From Nitrospira sp. (GTDB lineage Bacteria; Nitrospirota; Nitrospiria; Nitrospirales; Nitrospiraceae): a stretch of DNA of 33,384 nt. Position 1 is the first letter of the stretch. The number at the start of each line of letters is the position of its first letter. The translations under genes and the position numbers were made by a program. This document shows, in pieces, positions 7,661 through 15,740 of this stretch. The stretch spans positions 1-33,384 of the forward strand of contig JABMDL010000040.1 of assembly GCA_015903945.1 (NCBI GenBank), read 5' to 3'. The notes beneath the pieces are model-generated. The model was not told the DNA's origin. It did not search any database and worked only from the letters and a program-made list of their open reading frames with translations.

Positions 7661-8081
7661 GTGATCCTCCTGTCGGCTGCGCCGAGCCCACATATTCGAA
7701 GTAGTTGTCCCGCGTCTCGATCACGCCGACCTTGGCGAGCCGCTCATTCGGCAGCTTCGGCTCCAGCAACTCCCAGATCAGTTTCACGAGGTTTTCCCCG
7801 GTGGTCGTGCATCGGGCAAATTCAGGATCGCCATTCAGATCATGATGGTCAAACCGCCGGACGACCGTGTCGTTCACGAGACGATCGAGCTGTTCCAGGT
7901 CGACCACATCGCCGTTTCCATCGCTCTTCACCGTGACCAGCACCACGTAGTTGTGGCCGTGGCCGTTCGCATTGTTGCATTTCCCGAAGACAGTCTGGTT
8001 CTCCTCGGGTGTCAGATGGTCGGTGTGAAGCCGATGGGCGGCGCAAAACCGGTAGCGCCTTGTCACGGTCACTTGGGACAT
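7653..8081 (-). CDS. 6-pyruvoyl-tetrahydropterin synthase / QueD family protein
   Basis: A T-fold enzyme using the product of GTP cyclohydrolase I. The 142-residue protein carries the zinc histidines in FCAAHRL and GHGHNY, the catalytic cysteine in [14 protein letters not shown], and a C-terminal [10 protein letters not shown] segment. The Cys-x5-HGH spacing and the CNNxNGHGHNY wording resemble animal PTPS more than the shorter Cys-x3-HGH of E. coli QueD. The reaction could be 6-pyruvoyl-tetrahydropterin or carboxy-tetrahydropterin formation. GGGAG sits 4 bases before the ATG. It overlaps folE, its likely pathway partner. Confidence 0.88.
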   Translation of the reverse strand: MSQVTVTRRYRFCAAHRLHTDHLTPEENQTVFGKCNNANGHGHNYVVLVTVKSDGNGDVVDLEQLDRLVNDTVVRRFDHHDLNGDPEFARCTTTGENLVKLIWELLEPKLPNERLAKVGVIETRDNYFEYVGSAQPTGGSRG

Positions 8082-8108
8082 GGAACTCCCATGCTTCTGA
8101 AAGGACGA

Positions 8109-8145
8109 AAGCCAGGGTCACTCCTTCACCGAGCAACCCTGGCTT
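8109..8145 (-). terminator. Terminator-like hairpin after the ErpA-like gene
   Basis: AAGCCAGGGT (8109-8118) and ACCCTGGCTT (8136-8145) form a perfect 10-bp stem with a 17-base loop, 26 bases past the stop codon of the Fe-S carrier gene. On the minus strand it is followed by a moderately U-rich TCGTCCTTT. It probably separates the Fe-S group from the pterin pair. Confidence 0.55.
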
Positions 8146-8171
8146 CGTGATTCATGCCCTATGGGCGCTAG

Positions 8172-8492
8172 TTACGAGCTGAAGGAACTCCCGCAGCCGC
8201 AGGTCGTTTTGGCTTGGGGATTCTTGATGGAGAACCCCGATCCCTGCACACTGTCCACGTAGTCGACTTCCGCACCTTGCAGCAACGGCGCGCTCTGAGA
8301 ATCCATGATGACCTTCACGTTGCCGAATTCAATGACCGTGTCGTCCTCGGCCATTTTGGATTCGAACGCCATGCCGTATTGATAGCCATGGCAGCCACCG
8401 CCTCGGACATACACCCGCAATCCGACCACATCCTGCTCTTCCGCCATCAGTTCCTTGATTTTCTGTTCTGCCACCGCTGTAATCGTGACCAT
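8172..8492 (-). CDS. erpA: A-type iron-sulfur carrier (ErpA/IscA family)
   Basis: A 106-residue HesB/IscA/ErpA-type protein that carries Fe-S clusters to apoproteins. The three cluster cysteines are present in GGGCHGYQYG and the C-terminal TTCGCGSSF. LRVYVRGGGC and DSVQGSGFSIKNP are family landmarks. AGGAGG lies 6 bases before the ATG at 8492, so the 10-codon upstream extension of the frame is rejected. It sits just after a ferredoxin and a NuoF-like flavoprotein, both cluster proteins. ErpA versus IscA cannot be separated with certainty. Confidence 0.9.
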   Translation of the reverse strand: MVTITAVAEQKIKELMAEEQDVVGLRVYVRGGGCHGYQYGMAFESKMAEDDTVIEFGNVKVIMDSQSAPLLQGAEVDYVDSVQGSGFSIKNPQAKTTCGCGSSFSS

Positions 8493-8556
8493 CGTCGTCC
8501 TCCTATGTATCCAGATCCGCAACCCACGTTCTGGAATGTCTTAGTGTAACACCTCT

Positions 8557-8904
8557 CTAGCGAATATCAACTCCCTGGGTTTCCGCCGTTTCGGGTCTCG
8601 GGGTTTCCCATTTGCTCCCCGGTACACGCACGATGACATCCCCCAGCACGCGTGCCTGGCAGGCCAACCGATGCCGGGGCTCGCTCAAGGCTTCCCGATC
8701 GAGGAGGTCCTGCTCGTCAAAATCGATCTCCGAGAGCTGATCCAGGCCGGCCTGGACTTCCACTCTGCAGGTGGTGCAGGACGCATTGCCCCCACAGTCG
8801 TGATTCAGAGGAAGCCCAAGCGCTTTGGCCGCCTCCAGCAATGACACATTCATGTCCACGTCTCCGCTCGTTTCCCCGTAATGCAGAAAGGTCACCCGCG
8901 GCAT
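8557..8904 (-). CDS. [2Fe-2S] ferredoxin
   Basis: A 115-residue adrenodoxin/plant-type ferredoxin. Cluster cysteines are spaced C-x5-C-x2-C in DCGGNASCTTC, with the fourth in RLACQARV. The acidic stretch before it (SEIDFDEQDLL) fits the partner-docking region of this family. AAGGAG lies upstream of the ATG at 8904. The gene begins 10 bases after nuoF, so the two are very likely co-transcribed and the ferredoxin may exchange electrons with that flavoprotein. Confidence 0.92.
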   Translation of the reverse strand: MPRVTFLHYGETSGDVDMNVSLLEAAKALGLPLNHDCGGNASCTTCRVEVQAGLDQLSEIDFDEQDLLDREALSEPRHRLACQARVLGDVIVRVPGSKWETPRPETAETQGVDIR

Positions 8905-8914
8905 CGTCCTCTCC

Positions 8915-10219
8915 TTAACACTGGACTCCTGCACCGGCCGGCGCAGATGTATGGGGACAGCGCTGCAAGCGAATATGGTCCTCATACTCGTGACGGAACA
9001 GCTTCAGACTGCTCTGCACCAGGACCGACGCGCCCGTCACCAGGGTGCAATAGCCTGTACCTTTGACGAATCCACAGAGCTGGAGCAGACTGTCGAGATC
9101 TTTTTGCGTTCCCTGGCCTTCTTCGATCTTGGTCATCAGCGCCGCCAGATTGATCGTGCCCATCCGGCAGGGAGGACATTGACCGCAGCTTTCGTTCTTG
9201 AAAAAATTCGAGAAGTGCAACGTCTTCGCCACCATGCAGGTAGCATCGTCCACGACAATGACGCCGGCCGAGCCCAACCCTGTTCCGGCCTTCTTCAATG
9301 AATCAAAGTCCATCGGCAGATCAAGCTGGTCGGCTGTGACCATCGAAAAGGCCGGACCGCCTGGGAACACCGCTTTGATCTTCCGGCCTCCGGGCACTCC
9401 GCCTCCGCATTGCTCGATCAAATTCCGAATGGTCACGCCCATGGGCATTTCATAGACACCGGGCCGGTTGACCGCCCCGCTCAACGAAAACATCATCGTG
9501 CCGGGACATTTTTCCGTTCCCGCTTGCGTGAACCAGGCCGCCCCCTTGTAAAGGATGCGCGGAATATTGCACAGCGTCTCGACATTATTCACCAATGTCG
9601 GCTTGCCATAGAGGCCGAAGTCCGTCGGATAAAACGGCGGTTTCTGCCGTGGCATGGCCGGCCGGCCTTGCATCGATTCCAGCATAGCGGTTTCTTCACC
9701 GGCGACATAACTGCCGTGGCCTTCGAAGACTTGCAACTCGATGTCGAAGCCGCTGCCCAGCACGTTCTTCCCGAGCAAGCCTCGCTCCCGCGCCTGCGTA
9801 ATCGCCTTTTTCAGATTCTCCCGCTCTTCATGGTATTCATGGTTGACGTAGATGAACGACGCCTTGGCTTGTACCGTATGCGACGCAATCAGGCAGCCTT
9901 CGATCAATTGATGCGGCAAGGTCTTCAGCAAGTGCCGGTCTTTGAACGTTCCCGGTTCGTGTTCGCCCGCATTGCACACAAAATAGCGTTCTTGCACCCG
10001 GTGGTTGAGCACCTTGTCCCATTTGATCCCGGTCGGAAATCCCGCACCGCCGCGACCACGAAGCCCTGATTTCTTCAATTCATCGACGACCTGGAAAGCC
10101 TTCCACTCCTTCACACACCGTGTCCAGGCTTCATACCCCCCAACCTTGAGGTAGCCATCGATCTCCCAAGGGGCACCCTCAAGTTGCTGGACAAGTCGTG
10201 GTTCGACAACAGTCGGCAT
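8915..10219 (-). CDS. NuoF-like NADH-binding flavoprotein (51-kDa subunit family)
   Basis: A 434-residue homologue of the NADH- and FMN-binding subunit of complex I and of related hydrogenase and formate dehydrogenase subunits. It shows the FMN/NADH segments GRGGAGFPTGIKW (about 55-67) and GHGSYVAGEETAML, and the [4Fe-4S] site ESCGQCPPCRMGT with a later cysteine in GTGYCTL. GHGSYVAGEE departs from the usual GAGAYICGEE, the Cys being Ala. No other Nuo, Hox or Fds subunit is nearby; its only redox partner here is the ferredoxin downstream. It may therefore be a free NADH:ferredoxin-type unit rather than complex I. The ATG at 10219 follows a promoter; the frame is open 23 codons further up. Confidence 0.88.
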   Translation of the reverse strand: MPTVVEPRLVQQLEGAPWEIDGYLKVGGYEAWTRCVKEWKAFQVVDELKKSGLRGRGGAGFPTGIKWDKVLNHRVQERYFVCNAGEHEPGTFKDRHLLKTLPHQLIEGCLIASHTVQAKASFIYVNHEYHEERENLKKAITQARERGLLGKNVLGSGFDIELQVFEGHGSYVAGEETAMLESMQGRPAMPRQKPPFYPTDFGLYGKPTLVNNVETLCNIPRILYKGAAWFTQAGTEKCPGTMMFSLSGAVNRPGVYEMPMGVTIRNLIEQCGGGVPGGRKIKAVFPGGPAFSMVTADQLDLPMDFDSLKKAGTGLGSAGVIVVDDATCMVAKTLHFSNFFKNESCGQCPPCRMGTINLAALMTKIEEGQGTQKDLDSLLQLCGFVKGTGYCTLVTGASVLVQSSLKLFRHEYEDHIRLQRCPHTSAPAGAGVQC

Positions 10220-10258
10220 AGTCCGTCTCGCGTGAACACTGCAAATTGTTAAGTTTGT

Positions 10259-10288
10259 ACTATACGGCTCTGTCTCGCTATCCGTCAA
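10259..10288 (-). promoter_or_regulatory. Promoter of the nuoF-like / ferredoxin operon
   Basis: -35 TTGACG (10283-10288), an 18-base spacer and -10 TATAGT (10259-10264). Transcription would begin near 10252, about 30 bases before the start codon. Confidence 0.6.
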
Positions 10289-10388
10289 GGCAACTGCACG
10301 GGAATGGGCCTGAATCTCAAGCAGTTAGGGCTAGGGGCCTAGCGGAGATGGGTAGAGTGGGGCAGGCGGTCAGCGGATACCACGAACC

Positions 10389-10417
10389 TCCGCCGGTGGG
10401 ATCATCCCACCGGCGGA
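10389..10417 (-). terminator. Strong hairpin after the PuuD-like gene
   Basis: TCCGCCGGTGGG and CCCACCGGCGGA form a perfect 12-bp stem with a 5-base loop, 10 bases past the stop codon. No U-tract follows on the minus strand, so it may act as a 3' stabiliser or a factor-assisted terminator. Confidence 0.55.
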
Positions 10418-10427
10418 TAGTGGAGAT

Positions 10428-11015
10428 TTACCGGAAATGGCTGCCGGCTCCCATGAAGAACAACATGGGAATCGAGAGCATGAAATTCACTCGCGAGGCC
10501 AACAAAGCGGTTCGCCCCCATTGCGCCATTTCCGGCGGCGCGGGAGTGCCCTGCGCAGCAGCCGTGACGGCGGCAATAATCTTCTTCTGGTTCGGCCAGA
10601 TGATGCCGTGGACGTTGCCCATCATGATGATGCCGAGCAGTCCACCGATCGCCAAGGCCACGGCGCCCGTGCCACCCTTGTGGTACATGTGTCCGTATAA
10701 CAAGACGCCGGCCACCACGGTCACGGTCGCCCCATGCCGGAACCAGTTGAGCGCAGCCGGCATCAGTTTGGGGATCACAATGTTCTTGGTCGGCCCATCC
10801 AGGCTTTTCAAGAAGGCGGCATTGATCAGGTTGAAGAAATACAAGAGCCCGATCCATGTGATGCCGGCCAGGAAGTGAACCCAGCGAAGGATTATCTGGC
10901 CCCAATCGGCCTCACCCGCCCCAATGCCCGTTAAACCCATATACATCATGATCAACACAACGGTGAGGCCAAATCCCACCCCCATCGTCTGCATCGGATC
11001 TTCAAGAAATTTCAT
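10428..11015 (-). CDS. PuuD-like (urate oxidase N-terminal family) integral membrane protein
   Basis: A 195-residue membrane protein with about five hydrophobic helices (roughly 12-32, 41-66, 95-112, 118-140, 170-190). The segment RWVHFLAGITWIGLLYFFN matches my recollection of the PuuD/Urate_ox_N family, a membrane domain fused to cytochrome c in some urate hydroxylases. Here there is no CXXCH and no cytochrome domain. Histidines at 47, 94, 109, 112 and 136 lie in or next to helices and could bind haem or metal. Nothing nearby suggests purine degradation, so urate oxidation is not implied. AGGAGG sits 5 bases before the ATG, and a promoter is present upstream. Confidence 0.75.
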   Translation of the reverse strand: MKFLEDPMQTMGVGFGLTVVLIMMYMGLTGIGAGEADWGQIILRWVHFLAGITWIGLLYFFNLINAAFLKSLDGPTKNIVIPKLMPAALNWFRHGATVTVVAGVLLYGHMYHKGGTGAVALAIGGLLGIIMMGNVHGIIWPNQKKIIAAVTAAAQGTPAPPEMAQWGRTALLASRVNFMLSIPMLFFMGAGSHFR

Positions 11016-11049
11016 ACGGCCTCCTGTTCAGTTCACCGGTGAGCCGATT

Positions 11050-11079
11050 TCTGTACGTGAGCGTCGGCTCTCTTGTCAA
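11050..11079 (-). promoter_or_regulatory. Promoter of the PuuD-like gene
   Basis: A perfect -35 TTGACA (11074-11079), an 18-base spacer and -10 TACAGA (11050-11055), 35 bases upstream of the start codon. Confidence 0.45.
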
Positions 11080-11090
11080 GCATGCATGGC

Positions 11091-11172
11091 CGGTCATCGG
11101 TCACTTGTCATTGGTTACAGGGGACCGGATCGCGCTCTTCTCCCATGACTGATGACTAATGACCACTGACGA
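11091..11172. repeat. Inverted heptanucleotide array 2 (GTCA/TGAC type)
   Basis: The left arm has four 7-base units at 11091-11118 (such as CGGTCAT, CGGTCAC). The right arm has four at 11145-11172 (ATGACTG, ATGACTA, ATGACCA, CTGACGA), with a 26-base loop between. The right arm ends 3 bases before the mdh stop codon. Confidence 0.8.
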
Positions 11173-11175
11173 TCC

Positions 11176-12087
11176 TTACGACGCCATGAGCCGATCGACG
11201 GCGGCGCAGAGCTCGCGTACGGCGTTGGCCGACGCCTCCAGGGCTGCCCGTTCCTCCGCCGTCAGCTCGTACTCCACCACCTGTTCCATGCCGCCCCGTC
11301 CGATCCTTACCGGGACGCCTACAATGACGTCTTTTAATCCGTACTCGCCCTCGCAGAGCGCCGAGCAGGGCAGGACTCGCTTTTGATCCTTATGAATCGC
11401 CTCGACCATATCCACCGCCGAGGCCGACGGTGCATAAAAGGCGCTGCCGGTCTTCAGCAGACCGACGATCTCGGCGCCGCCCTCACGCGTCCGTTTGATG
11501 ATCGCGTCCAGCTTGTCCTTGGACATCAGGGATGAGATCGGCTTGCCCTTTACCGTAGTGTACCGCGGAAGCGGCACCATCGTGTCGCCATGTCCGCCCA
11601 GCACCATGGCTTCCACGTCCGGCCCCGGCACATTTAATTCGGCGGCAATGAACGAACGCATCCTTGCGGAATCCAGTATGCCTCCCATGCCGATGACCCG
11701 GGACTTGGACAGTCCACTGACGCGGCGCGCCACATGGACCATGGCGTCCAGAGGGTTTGTCACCAGAATCAAGATGATGTCCGGCGAGCGGGAGACTAAT
11801 TCGGATACGACGGACTTGACGATCTTCGCATTGGTGGCCAGTAACTCGTCGCGGCTCATGCCGGGCTTGCGCGGAATGCCGGACGTGATGACGGCGACCG
11901 ACGAGCCGGCGGTCTCGACGTACCCGCACACCGGCCCGGCCTGTGAAATATCGAGGGCCTTGCCTTGCGGCACCCCCTCCACGATATCGACCAACACCAC
12001 GTCGTAGGCGTCTTTCTCGGCCAAGCGCTGTGCCGTCGAGCCTCCGACATTACCTGCCCCCACTATGGTGATTTTCGGCCGCTTCAT
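11176..12087 (-). CDS. mdh: Malate dehydrogenase (LDH-like type)
   Basis: NAD-dependent interconversion of malate and oxaloacetate, a step of the forward or reductive TCA cycle. The product of about 303 residues has the Rossmann motif [12 protein letters not shown], the nucleotide-selecting acid in VVLVDI, the substrate loop with arginines in [26 protein letters not shown], and the catalytic His in [11 protein letters not shown]. Arginine at the loop indicates malate rather than lactate as substrate. Two ATGs are adjacent; the second, at 12087, has the better spacing (5 bases) from GAGG. Heptad arrays lie on both sides of the gene. Confidence 0.93.
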   Translation of the reverse strand: MKRPKITIVGAGNVGGSTAQRLAEKDAYDVVLVDIVEGVPQGKALDISQAGPVCGYVETAGSSVAVITSGIPRKPGMSRDELLATNAKIVKSVVSELVSRSPDIILILVTNPLDAMVHVARRVSGLSKSRVIGMGGILDSARMRSFIAAELNVPGPDVEAMVLGGHGDTMVPLPRYTTVKGKPISSLMSKDKLDAIIKRTREGGAEIVGLLKTGSAFYAPSASAVDMVEAIHKDQKRVLPCSALCEGEYGLKDVIVGVPVRIGRGGMEQVVEYELTAEERAALEASANAVRELCAAVDRLMAS

Positions 12088-12104
12088 CATGTCCTCACAT
12101 CAAG

Positions 12105-12177
12105 GGCTGAGGACTGAGGGCCGAGGACTGAGTAGTTTGAGTTCTTCGTCTCAGTCCTCAGCACTTCGCCCTCAGAC
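12105..12177. repeat. Inverted heptanucleotide array 3 (CTGAG/CTCAG type)
   Basis: The left arm has four units at 12105-12132 (GGCTGAG, GACTGAG, GGCCGAG, GACTGAG). The right arm has four at 12150-12177 (CTCAGTC, CTCAGCA, CTTCGCC, CTCAGAC), with a 17-base loop. The right arm ends 6 bases from the stop codon of the unknown gene at 12184. The core word differs from arrays 1, 2 and 5, but period and architecture are the same. Confidence 0.8.
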
Positions 12178-12183
12178 CTGGTT

Positions 12184-12588
12184 TTAATGTTCATGCTCTG
12201 TCCAGCCAGCGACTTTGAAATTGATTGTGCAGACGAAATTCTCGTCATCGTAGAAATTCACCTTGATCTTCTTCTTGCCGTAGGTTTTCGCCAGAAACTC
12301 TTCGGGATTGTCGACCAGATCCTGGTAACCACCAGCCGGATACTCGCCCAGATCGTGAAACACCACGATCATGCCTTCCTTCACTTCTTGCAGCACTTTG
12401 GCGCGGCACCGAGGATACACCTCCCAAAACTTGGTTTCGATCATGTCCTTGGTGGGCTCCGGGCGATCCTCCCCCGGTTTCACCGGCTGGGCGAATTTTG
12501 CCAGTCGGCGGACATAGGGATACTGGTGGCCTGTGAACAGCTTGTAGAGCCACGGGGGGACCGTCGGTCTTTCGTACACATCAGCCAT
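12184..12588 (-). CDS. Unknown protein, 134 residues
   Basis: I do not recognise a family. The protein is soluble, without a signal peptide or membrane helix, rich in aromatic and charged residues (PPWLYKLFTGHQYPYVRRL near the N-terminus) and ends in a His/Glu-rich GWTEHEH. A GEYPAGGYQDLVDNPEEF segment lies in the middle. The ATG at 12588 is preferred over a TTG one codon earlier; GAGGG lies just upstream. It starts 45 bases after the large VWA-protein gene on the same strand and may be in its operon. Its coding character (codon use like the neighbours, clean frame) makes it a credible gene. Confidence 0.75.
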   Translation of the reverse strand: MADVYERPTVPPWLYKLFTGHQYPYVRRLAKFAQPVKPGEDRPEPTKDMIETKFWEVYPRCRAKVLQEVKEGMIVVFHDLGEYPAGGYQDLVDNPEEFLAKTYGKKKIKVNFYDDENFVCTINFKVAGWTEHEH

Positions 12589-12633
12589 CAATCCCTCAAC
12601 CTCTCGCTTTTCATCTTTTACCGTTCACGTACT

Positions 12634-15600
12634 TTACGCTGTCAACCGGTGATAGATCGTCGGCAATTTCGTCGGCAAGGATTCCGTGCGATCAATGACC
12701 GCGAACTGGACATCGCCGTACATACGGCGCAGATAGGCGTCCGCCTCCCGATCGATAGTCACGCAAAACGGATCGATATGATGGTGTCTCGCCTCCCGAA
12801 GCGCCTTCCTCGTGTCTTCCAAGGCATAGTCGTCCTTATACCCGTCGTCCAGCGGCCGGCCGTCGCTGAGGAGGATCAGGATGCGGGTCTTGGCCTCTCG
12901 CGCCATGAGTTTGGCGGAGGCATGGCGAATCGCCGCTCCATCCCGATTCTGCCGCCGGGGACTCAGCCCGCCCAGCCGGTGAGCCGTGGCGGCTCCCAAC
13001 CGGTCGTCGAAATCCTTGATCGTGAGAAAGTCGACGGAGGAACGGCCTTGTCCTGAATAGGCGAAGAGCCCATATTGATCGCCGACCGCTTCCAGCGCTT
13101 CGCAGAGCAGGACCAGACTTTCTTTCTCCACATCGATCACCCGGCGCCCGCCCTCAAGCTGCCGGCTCGTCGAGCCGCTGACGTCGACGAGAAACGCCAC
13201 GGCCACATCGCGCTCACGCTTTTCCCGCCGGATGTACACGCGCTCGCTCCCCTCCAGACCAGCCCGGCACTCCGCCGCGTGTCGCACCACGGCATCGATG
13301 TCCAGCTCTTCTCCGTCGGCTTGTCCCGCAACACGGCGGAATGCCGGAGGGCGCAGGCCTTCGAAAAACCTACGAAGCGACCGCAGGGCGCTCCGATGCG
13401 CCGCCAGGGTCTCTCCGACACTATCGTCAGAACCAGCCTCCGCCGGCCGCTGAATCACTTGGCACCAATTCATCCGGTAGTCCTGAATCGTATGATCCCA
13501 CTCGGGATAACGGACAGTCCGTTCATCATGAACCATCGATTCCGGCATCGGCGGCGATTCCACCTCTATCGCGAGCAACTCTTCGACCACAGACGGCAGC
13601 GACCGTCCCCCAGCGAAACTTCCGCCGTCCTCGGACTTCTGGTCGCCTCGCCCCGTTCTTTGGCCGACTTGCCGATCTTGGTCGGTTGCCTGCGTTCCGT
13701 CGTGTTCGGTCAGCCCTTGCTGGGTCGCGATGAACTCCGGATTCATCGCACCGCGGTACTCCCAATTGGTCACCGGCCTGTACACATCGCTCATGGATTC
13801 CGACGCGGACTGCCCTGATCCAGGCTCTGCCGGCTCATCCTCCGTTCGGTCCACCCTGATCATGTCGCCGCGAGGCGCCAACAACTCTTCCATTGTGACG
13901 TAGAGAGCATGGGTCAGTCGGACGGCCTGCTCCGCCGTCGCCGCCGGATGGAACAGAGGCTGGCACATGGCCCACAGGACGGAGACTTCTCCTGTGAAGG
14001 CACGGGGAACCGCGGAGGCGGCTGACTCGCCGGTCGAGAGCCGCAAGAGACAATCGACGAGCAATTCCTTGACCGTCAATCCATGAGCAGGATCGCGTGG
14101 GGTGATGGAGTGGGCCGCCAGCTGTGCTAAGTCACGCCGCAGGCCCGGATATTCCGCCTGGAGCAAAAATTCAATGCGCGCATCTTCCATGACGGTCCAG
14201 AGATCCCGGACGAGGAGCGGGTGGGGATAGAGCCGGAACAGCGCCGCCAGCGTCTCCGGCATCACGTTGTGCGAACGGCCATAGCGCCGCTGCACGGAGT
14301 CAATCACATCGGCAACAGATTCCACTGTGAGCCGATAGGTTCCGAATTCCACATGGCCCGCTTCATGCGCGGCCATGACCAGATACAATCGCTCGTTCTC
14401 CTCCGCTGTGGGAAACCGGCGCAGCAACGCGGGCAACCCCAGCGTCCGTCCATCCTGGCTGACGGTCGCGCGCGGCGTTGCGGCCGCCAAGGAATCCGGC
14501 AGTGCCGTAATAGAGACGTCACTTCCACAGAGGCCTTGGACAAAGAGCTTGAGCTTGCGTGCCACCTGTCGAAGCGGCACACCACTCAACGCCTGCTCAA
14601 CCGACGAGAGCGCTTTCTGCGATGCCACCGCGAAGTACGCCCGGGCGCCTTCCGGACTGTAGGCCAGTACGTCCATGCCGGCTTTGAACCAGGCGTCGAA
14701 CCGCGAGCCGGTGTGAGGCCCGTCACCGATCAATCCGACGATTTCGGGACAGTGCCGGAGGTAGCTCGCGGCCGCTACCGAATCTCTTTCCGCCAGCAGT
14801 GCACCGTATTGCAGAACTTTGAGCTGCCATTCCTGCGACGGGAGCGCCCGCAGGAGGCGAGGCGACTCCGCCAGCCACGCGACCCCGGCTTCCGGCGACC
14901 GGTCGGCCAATAGCGTTCCCACCGATAGCATCTGTGCACGAACGCCCAGCTGATCGATCTCTGCCAAAATGGCCGGACTGGTCCGCATGAATTCCATGAC
15001 GGCCATGTAATCCGGCTTGCCCAACGTATTCGGAATCACCAGTGTGGTGGCGAAGGAAAGCCAGGTCCGCGCCTCGCAGACCGGCAGCACGGACGCCACG
15101 TGGCGAATCTGGCGAATATATTCGAGCCCGACCACCACATCAGCCTCCACCAGCTCGAGGCCGATCTCAAGCCACGGCCGCAGCTCATCGAGCGGGACGA
15201 CAGACAGCATGTGCGGCGCGGCACGCAGATATTCCAAAGTGACGTTGGCATCCTGATCGGCTAGTTCCAACCCCATCGTGAGAACCGCCGTTCTCGCATC
15301 GGGCTGCTCGATCAGGCCAAGAATCAGTGGGCTATCCTTGAAATATTTGAGCGCCGTGGCACCTGAGGATTCGGCCAGCGCGATACCCAGGTCGAGCCAC
15401 GAGATGAGATGGGAAAGTCCTGCGCGTCGATCCAACTCGGGAAGCGCGTCGATGGCCGCGCGAGCCGCCTTTGCCGACACGCTATCCAATTCGTCGAGGA
15501 GGGTCAGCACTGCTGCACCCGTATCGGACGAGTCCCCGGCCTCGGCCAATCGAACGGCAAGTGTCTCCGAGACGGCGGATCCCAGCTCGGCCGCCAGCCG

Positions 15601-15636
15601 TTCCCTCAATCTCGTCTGTATCGAATACTCCGCCAT
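12634..15636 (-). CDS. NorD/CbbO-like VWA-domain protein with helical repeat N-terminus
   Basis: About 1000 residues. The C-terminal quarter is a von Willebrand A domain with an intact MIDAS: DVSGS (about 818-822), NRDGAAIRHA (Asp about 899) and LLSDGRP (Asp about 925). The middle (about 410-600) has AAHEAGHVEFG and EDARIEF segments as in NorD and CbbO proteins, which act with MoxR-type AAA+ ATPases in maturing enzymes such as nitric oxide reductase or Rubisco. The N-terminal third (about 80-350) contains seven diverged helical units of about 38 residues, with anchors such as TLEYLRAAP and AASYLRHCP. No MoxR-type ATPase, norB or Rubisco gene is in view, so the client is unknown. The ATG at 15636 has GGTGG 6 bases upstream. 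Confidence 0.82.
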   Translation of the reverse strand: MAEYSIQTRLRERLAAELGSAVSETLAVRLAEAGDSSDTGAAVLTLLDELDSVSAKAARAAIDALPELDRRAGLSHLISWLDLGIALAESSGATALKYFKDSPLILGLIEQPDARTAVLTMGLELADQDANVTLEYLRAAPHMLSVVPLDELRPWLEIGLELVEADVVVGLEYIRQIRHVASVLPVCEARTWLSFATTLVIPNTLGKPDYMAVMEFMRTSPAILAEIDQLGVRAQMLSVGTLLADRSPEAGVAWLAESPRLLRALPSQEWQLKVLQYGALLAERDSVAAASYLRHCPEIVGLIGDGPHTGSRFDAWFKAGMDVLAYSPEGARAYFAVASQKALSSVEQALSGVPLRQVARKLKLFVQGLCGSDVSITALPDSLAAATPRATVSQDGRTLGLPALLRRFPTAEENERLYLVMAAHEAGHVEFGTYRLTVESVADVIDSVQRRYGRSHNVMPETLAALFRLYPHPLLVRDLWTVMEDARIEFLLQAEYPGLRRDLAQLAAHSITPRDPAHGLTVKELLVDCLLRLSTGESAASAVPRAFTGEVSVLWAMCQPLFHPAATAEQAVRLTHALYVTMEELLAPRGDMIRVDRTEDEPAEPGSGQSASESMSDVYRPVTNWEYRGAMNPEFIATQQGLTEHDGTQATDQDRQVGQRTGRGDQKSEDGGSFAGGRSLPSVVEELLAIEVESPPMPESMVHDERTVRYPEWDHTIQDYRMNWCQVIQRPAEAGSDDSVGETLAAHRSALRSLRRFFEGLRPPAFRRVAGQADGEELDIDAVVRHAAECRAGLEGSERVYIRREKRERDVAVAFLVDVSGSTSRQLEGGRRVIDVEKESLVLLCEALEAVGDQYGLFAYSGQGRSSVDFLTIKDFDDRLGAATAHRLGGLSPRRQNRDGAAIRHASAKLMAREAKTRILILLSDGRPLDDGYKDDYALEDTRKALREARHHHIDPFCVTIDREADAYLRRMYGDVQFAVIDRTESLPTKLPTIYHRLTA

Positions 15637-15667
15637 GGTGACCACCGGCATCGCTTGAAGAGGCGGA

Positions 15668-15697
15668 TTGTAAAGGAGCGAATTCTCCTTGTAAACT
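15668..15697 (+). promoter_or_regulatory. Candidate promoter with an embedded palindrome, upstream of the FTR gene
   Basis: -35 TTGTAA (15668-15673), an 18-base spacer and -10 TAAACT (15692-15697). Within the spacer AAGGAG (15673-15678) and CTCCTT (15685-15690) form an inverted repeat around six bases, placed like a repressor operator. Confidence 0.4.
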
Positions 15698-15740
15698 AGC
15701 CTCTCGCGGCAGTTTCCGTCCCGACGAGAGGAGCAGAGCA

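Noticed and set aside
10428..11015. A true urate-oxidising PuuD
   Set aside because: There is only the membrane part, with no cytochrome c domain and no purine-degradation genes nearby.
13075..13818. Long plus-strand frames opposite the VWA gene
   Set aside because: These are shadow frames of a high-GC gene, with no ribosome site and Arg/Pro/Ser-rich composition.
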